From positions 9,969,807-10,033,806 of the forward strand of contig NC_037601.1 in NCBI RefSeq assembly GCF_003073045.1: a stretch of 64,000 nt of DNA, given 5' to 3'. The DNA is from Pomacea canaliculata (lineage: Eukaryota; Mollusca; Gastropoda; Architaenioglossa; Ampullariidae). The notes beneath the pieces are model-generated. The model was given only the letters and a program-made list of their open reading frames with translations, made no database searches and had not been told where the DNA came from. The position numbers were made by a program, and so were the translations under genes. This document shows positions 58,681 through 64,000 of the stretch, piece by piece (position 1 is the stretch's first letter; each line of letters starts with the position of its first letter).

Positions 58681-61600
58681 AACTTGTATTCCATATGAGA
58701 AAATATGTGGTGCATGCTCTTCTACTTTGGCTTGTGGATTTGTTATTTAAAGAAAAGATTTGTACAGATCTTTCCTCTTGTGACTTGGTTCTTTGTTTTG
58801 TTTTTTGCTGGAAGTTGCTGGGTATGTCATCTTCAGGCACAAGAACAAAGCACGTGTGCCTCACTCTTTGTTAGTTGTACAAGGACTTAACTCTGTTAGC
58901 TGGTTATGTGGAGAATAAGGGACAAATCCCCAAGAGAGCAACAGACCAGCACAATGTTTACTCTATTGCCCAACAGAAGTACAAAGGTTAAATTTTCTGG
59001 CTAGCAAAAGGTGTTGTGCTTGGCATACAGACAATATGTGGGTTTTATTGTTTATTTTTGCTTTAAAGACAATATCAGCTGCTTTACCTTTTTCTATAAA
59101 GTCTTGTGAAGAATGTATAAAATATGCCCTTGGAGGAGAGTGATTCCCATGCTATAACTATATTTGAATTTTGATAGGGTAAGGAGCATAGTACAATGCA
59201 GTCCAGATGATGATACTCTGACATTCGTTGAAAGTTTTAAGATTTTTAGAAATCCATTAAAACTCTTTTAAACTTGCATTCTGAAACAGTTGACAAGTCT
59301 TATCATAAATGTTACTAATGTATCTGAGTAGTTCAGTCTTGGTGTTTTTAGCCAGTCAAAATGATCCTGCATATGTCCCCATGTTGCAAGATGTTAGAGG
59401 TCTGAAGACATATCTAATTGCCTGTTGCCTTTCAGTTTTGATGCCAAGATTTGTGAGATGCCTTTGAGAGAGTTTCAATCCCGTTTATTGCTTAGGTGCC
59501 TAAAGTGTATGCAGTTTTTGTGGGTATTTTAGTGCTTTGGTGGCTTGCTTCTGCATTTAGGTCCATCATGCTCTGCTTAAAAATTGTAAGGATATCTTCA
59601 AATTAAATAATGCAAAAATAATTTTAGATAGTATAGATAATAGAGGTATTATTGGGACAAGATGTTGGGGACACAGATGTTCCTTTTAAGGGGAAGGGGA
59701 AATGACTGTCGACATCATTGGATTATTAGTGTACTTGATGAAACCTAACAACTCTCATAGTTTCTTCTCATCCCAACTGTTGTTAGCAAGGGGATCCCAA
59801 TGTCTCTACTCCAGACAGATGGGCAGCTTACAGTTCTTTGCTTTGCCTTATCTCTTAATAACAGCCAATTAGACATTTAATTTAAAAAAATCTGAGTAAC
59901 AGTTTTATAAGAATCTTACAGCCTTCAGACACTAGTGGCAATTTACACAAACACAATGCCTTTAATCTTTTATAAGGTGGACTGAAAAACTTTCACCATG
60001 GTGCCATCAGGATATTACAAAAGAATAAACACATCTGGAGAGTGGGAGAAAAAAGTTTTTGTCATCAATACAAAAGGAGGTGCCCAGAAATTAAGCATTT
60101 TTTCAACATAGATTATTTGTATGTCTCACTGGTTCAGTTCAGTGAGGTGATGCAGTGGCATGTAAATTTGCAATTAGTTGGGTAACAAAAGGGAGTATCT
60201 TGTACAAAGTCAATTAACAACATCTTTTCAGCCTAAAACATTAAAAACATCTTTTCAGCCTAAGAAGTAGAAAGAAAATTTTGACAGGAAAATAGATTAG
60301 TGATACCCAAGAGAGGGAGAGACTGGCACACGATGTTGTCTTTTAAGCATCATAATATACTTCTAATAAAGTGGGTTGTGAGCATGAAATACAGTATTAA
60401 CTGGTTGCCCCATATTCTAAACCCCGACATTTACATGTAATTGGATTAAGATTTGACACCTTTTGCAAAGTATTACTGTTACAATCATAACATTTTTATT
60501 TTCAGACATTTTTCCCTGTAAAGTGAAGATGAAAACAGTGTTAGCTGTAGGTGTATTCTCCCCCCCCCCCACTTTTTTTTTTAACTCTCCTGACATTTTT
60601 GGTACCTGAGTTACAAATGGCTAGCAGTAACATGGTGAATGACAGTGATGAGACAAACAGTACCAGTCACGCAAGTGTATTTGGACAGTAAAGACACTTG
60701 ATCAACAACAGGCTTCTTAACTCTGTAACAATAAATAGCTTAACTTTAGTTTGGATATTCACAGATGAAAATCACATCTTATTTTGGGCATCCTTGAGAG
60801 CACCTCTGAAGCTGTATTTAGCAAGATATGAATGTCTAGTTGTTTTTTCTTGTAATTTATTTTGTTCTATGAAATGTATGTGGAGTATTGCTAAAGTCTC
60901 CATTTAAATCATGGCTCTTTAAAAATGTTTTTAATCTGATTGCAGGGCCAACAAAAGTTTCCAAGTTAAATAACGTGTGTATGTGAACAGGAACTGGTGA
61001 AGGAGAGGAGCTGTGTGCTAAACGCCCGTGCTTATATTCAGAAGCTCTTGAGTTTCAAATAGTTGGGGGCTGTTTCTGGCTGTATGGTGTTAGTTTATAT
61101 GGGATAGGTCTCATGCCAGTTACAATTGTCTCAACATGATAGTTTTGTGAATTCATTTTTCCTTGTCCTGCGTCTTTCCATCAGCTCTGTGTTGTGTTCC
61201 CTCTTTTCTCTCACTCCAGCACATGTGAGAGGATCATATATGATGACAAGCTTTTCACATATGAGCTTGTAGTTCATTTTTCAATTTTGTTTGAGATTTC
61301 AACAGGAGTGCTGTGCAATTTTTTTCTTAAGGGTTCTGTAATTTAATTTTAAGAAATTTGTTTTGAATATCAGAGATCAATCTATGCTATATTTTTGGCA
61401 AAAATTGCATTCTTATAATAACTAAATTGACAGTTCCCATCAACTCTTAAAGTTTATTTTCTTATAGCTGAAACACTTCATTTTTGTCCTTTGTCCAAAT
61501 TGAAAATCTGAAAGCTGCCAAAATGTTTCTACATGCAGACAAATTAAAATTATAAAATACATTAAATTTGTATTGTATTCATTGGATAAAAGCAAAATAG

Positions 61601-64000
61601 AAGATGTTAACCTTGTAATCTTTTTGAGCATAAGAACATCTCTTCCATCCATTCAATTGAAAGTCTTTTGCTCTCATTTACTGGGACTCCACTGTGATGC
61701 ATCAGCCTCGCTTTTTCTTTTTTTCTTTTTTTTTTTTGAAAGGGTTATGGTGTCATGTTTGCCAGTGGCCCTATAAAATGGGCTGAGAGGATTATTGTTT
61801 TGATACAATATATGTTGTGAATGAAGCTGAATACTTGGAAGAAGAAATATGTAGAGCTATAAATTGTTCTTTACTGAGCAGATCTAGAATTACAACTGCA
61901 TCTTTGGTCACTAGGAAGTCCAATGATTCTTGAGTTAAAATGAAATGGCTTACAGTTTTTTTTCCATGTCTGGAATTTTACTTTGGTAATTTAAGGTGCC
62001 TGATTAATAAACACAGGTAGCTGCTAACTTGTGGTTCTAATGACAAAGATCACATTTCATGAAGGTTTGTGAGCAATATAGGGTATGATGGCTTTCCTAT
62101 CTTAAATAAAATAAAACAATTTAGCAAGCAAACATAATTTTGAAAGCATAAACAAAGTGTCAGTTGAAAGAGTGCATAAGACATAAACATGTGCTCACAT
62201 ATTTTACAGATCATTACAAATTCATGGAGACTAAAGTATAAATGTTTTATTATTTGTGACCTATCAAGGCCCTTTTTAAAAAAAAATCAAATTAGGGAAT
62301 AATGAGTATTTTCTTATTTTTACAAAGCTTTTATTGCACCCAAATTTTCAAAAACTATATTAAGATCTGTCCCACATTCCTGGAAGTTTTGTGATCTTGG
62401 CCATCTGGTTTTATCTCTGCCATTTCAGCATGATTGATTTTCTTGCAAACAGTGATGCCTTAATGTTTTGCAAACTGTTGTACATTTTCTAAAAGAAGTG
62501 ACAATTGGTGTCATCACATCTAGAGGCAGTTTATTCTGACATTTTCATAAATTTGCAGAGGGCAGGGGACACGATGATTAGTCCTGCCCCTTTCTATTAT
62601 TGACATACTTAAGCAGCTGCACTGTAGTCTTGCAATAATTAGTATGCTTTTGAGTACTGATTATGTCAGTCAGTTTAAACCTTTCCCAAATAAACCAGAA
62701 CTACCATGTGAACTTGAAAATCTCAAGATTCCCATATAATGTGTACTTGTGCTTGTGTGGATGACAAGAGGCAGGATCTAAATTTCATAGGCAGACCTTT
62801 TGTGGATACAGTGTTTTCAGGCCAGGAAAAAAGTGTAAGTTCTCAAAAATACAGAGGATACCACTGATGTTAAGATCTAATTGTTTATTTAGAGGAACTT
62901 TTTTCACCAAGTGGGAAGCTGACAGACATGGAGTGGTGAATGTCGCTGTATTAATTGTTCGGCAGTAAGGATAGGTTTCTGTGAATAAGACCTATGATTA
63001 ACACACGATGGAGAAGTTGCTAATGGGGCCTTTCCTGAGAGGATTAACATAGTAGGTGATTGCCTGTAGGACCTTTCCCGAGGGTTACAATTGTTCTTCT
63101 TGATAGTTTCAGTCCTTGCTTTGTGTTTGTTATACCTTGTCTTTAGGCTGGTCGATATTCTTCTGTAATCTGAAAATTTATATTCATTGAAGACCTAGAA
63201 TTACATTTACTGATTGCTGTGGTGGTGTTCGCATTGATGGATGTGCCTGTCTTACTACGTGATGTAGTTGATATTGTCTGCATGCATAGACTGTCAGTCT
63301 ACAAAAGTCTTTTTTTCATTCTCTTTGCACTCAGTTTAAATGCCTACTTTAACATAGGGTGATGTCCCTAAAACTGAGAGTGACAGCTCTTGTCCTTGTG
63401 CTTAAGATTTTTTAATTATTAGCATTGGATCTGCGCCATCATTGTGATCTCACTAGTCTGCTCAGTTTTCAGTTTTACAGAATATTTCATTGTGGTATAC
63501 CAGAAGGAGCTCTGAACATGCAACATGCCCTATAGTACGCTGTTGACATTATCGTACCATGCTATAGCTGTTAAGTATCTGAAAACTGTTTCCAGGTGTA
63601 GAAAATTGGTACTGACACTCTAAGTGTTTAGCATTATGGTAAGCGATGATCGAAGACAGCAAAACATTAAAAAACATTCAAGACACTCTAGTAAATTAAC
63701 TAATCAAACCATTTTAAAAGGTTATTTATTTGTAACTTAAGTATTCAACAGAAAAAATACGCCAAAAGTAAGTATTTCACATAGGTTACAACAATCATCG
63801 GGTTGTGGCTTAAACCCATAATCATTTTTGCATACTTCCATTACAGCACCTAGTGAACGTGGATTTTATATATTTACATATTTAGGTAATCATAAAGTAA
63901 ATTGACTGGCATTATGCTCATATCATAATTAAACAAAAAGGAGTTATTTTGGGGGTTCACCTACAGGTAGCCAGTTTACCCAGCTCTGTAAAATTTCATG
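58681..64000. other. Gene-free stretch
   Basis: AT-rich sequence with homopolymer runs (C run near 60561, T runs near 61720). No exon with coding signal, RNA gene or recognisable transposon was identified. Could be a large intron of the gene ending at 57817. Confidence 0.4.

Noticed and set aside
58523-58864. 113-codon minus-strand ORF
   Set aside because: It runs through the degenerate minisatellite, has no recognisable motif and no splice context; chance openness.

Overview
This is a eukaryotic, AT-rich, intron-rich stretch, most likely from an invertebrate and probably a gastropod mollusc. The evidence is the gene structure, conserved metazoan housekeeping proteins, several RTE-like LINE families, CR1/L2-like LINEs, a tRNA-derived SINE of a type I associate with molluscs, and hAT-type MITEs. 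The species call is inference. There is no prokaryotic gene, CRISPR array, operon or clear tRNA/rRNA gene.

Layout. 1-4036 (+): 3' part of a BTB-BACK-Kelch (KLHL-like) gene whose 5' end lies outside. 4037-12504: gene-poor, with RTE, SINE, fold-back and hAT repeats. 12505-19640 (-): EIF2S2 (eIF2 beta), nine coding exons, 328 aa. 22392-25144 (-): INTS13/Asunder, only two coding exons, 704 aa. 26739-30518 (+): HSBP1, three exons, 75 aa, divergent from INTS13; its second intron is a clear AT-AC U12-type intron. 32316-52205 (-): GPATCH1, 18 coding exons, 1008 aa, with introns full of transposons. 52577-53818 (+): SOCS6, one coding exon, divergent from GPATCH1, with a ~2.7 kb 3' UTR. 57817-58008 (-): a convincing terminal coding exon of a gene I could not identify. 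The rest, to 64000, shows no gene.

The host genes do not form a pathway. They serve translation initiation, Integrator, the heat-shock response, splicing and cytokine/RTK signalling. Two gene pairs (INTS13/HSBP1 and GPATCH1/SOCS6) are head to head with an NRF1-like palindrome in the short gap, which suggests shared promoters.

The most unusual material is in the repeats: RTE insertions with readable target-site duplications (one only 41 bp), an RTE copy with a 16-bp snap-back at its 5' end, a long-arm fold-back element nested in an RTE copy, two hAT MITEs back to back sharing one target duplication, and an unclassified element ending in arrays of a 15-bp unit. All exon boundaries were read by eye from reading frame, splice sites and remembered family sequences; phases were checked to sum to whole codons.
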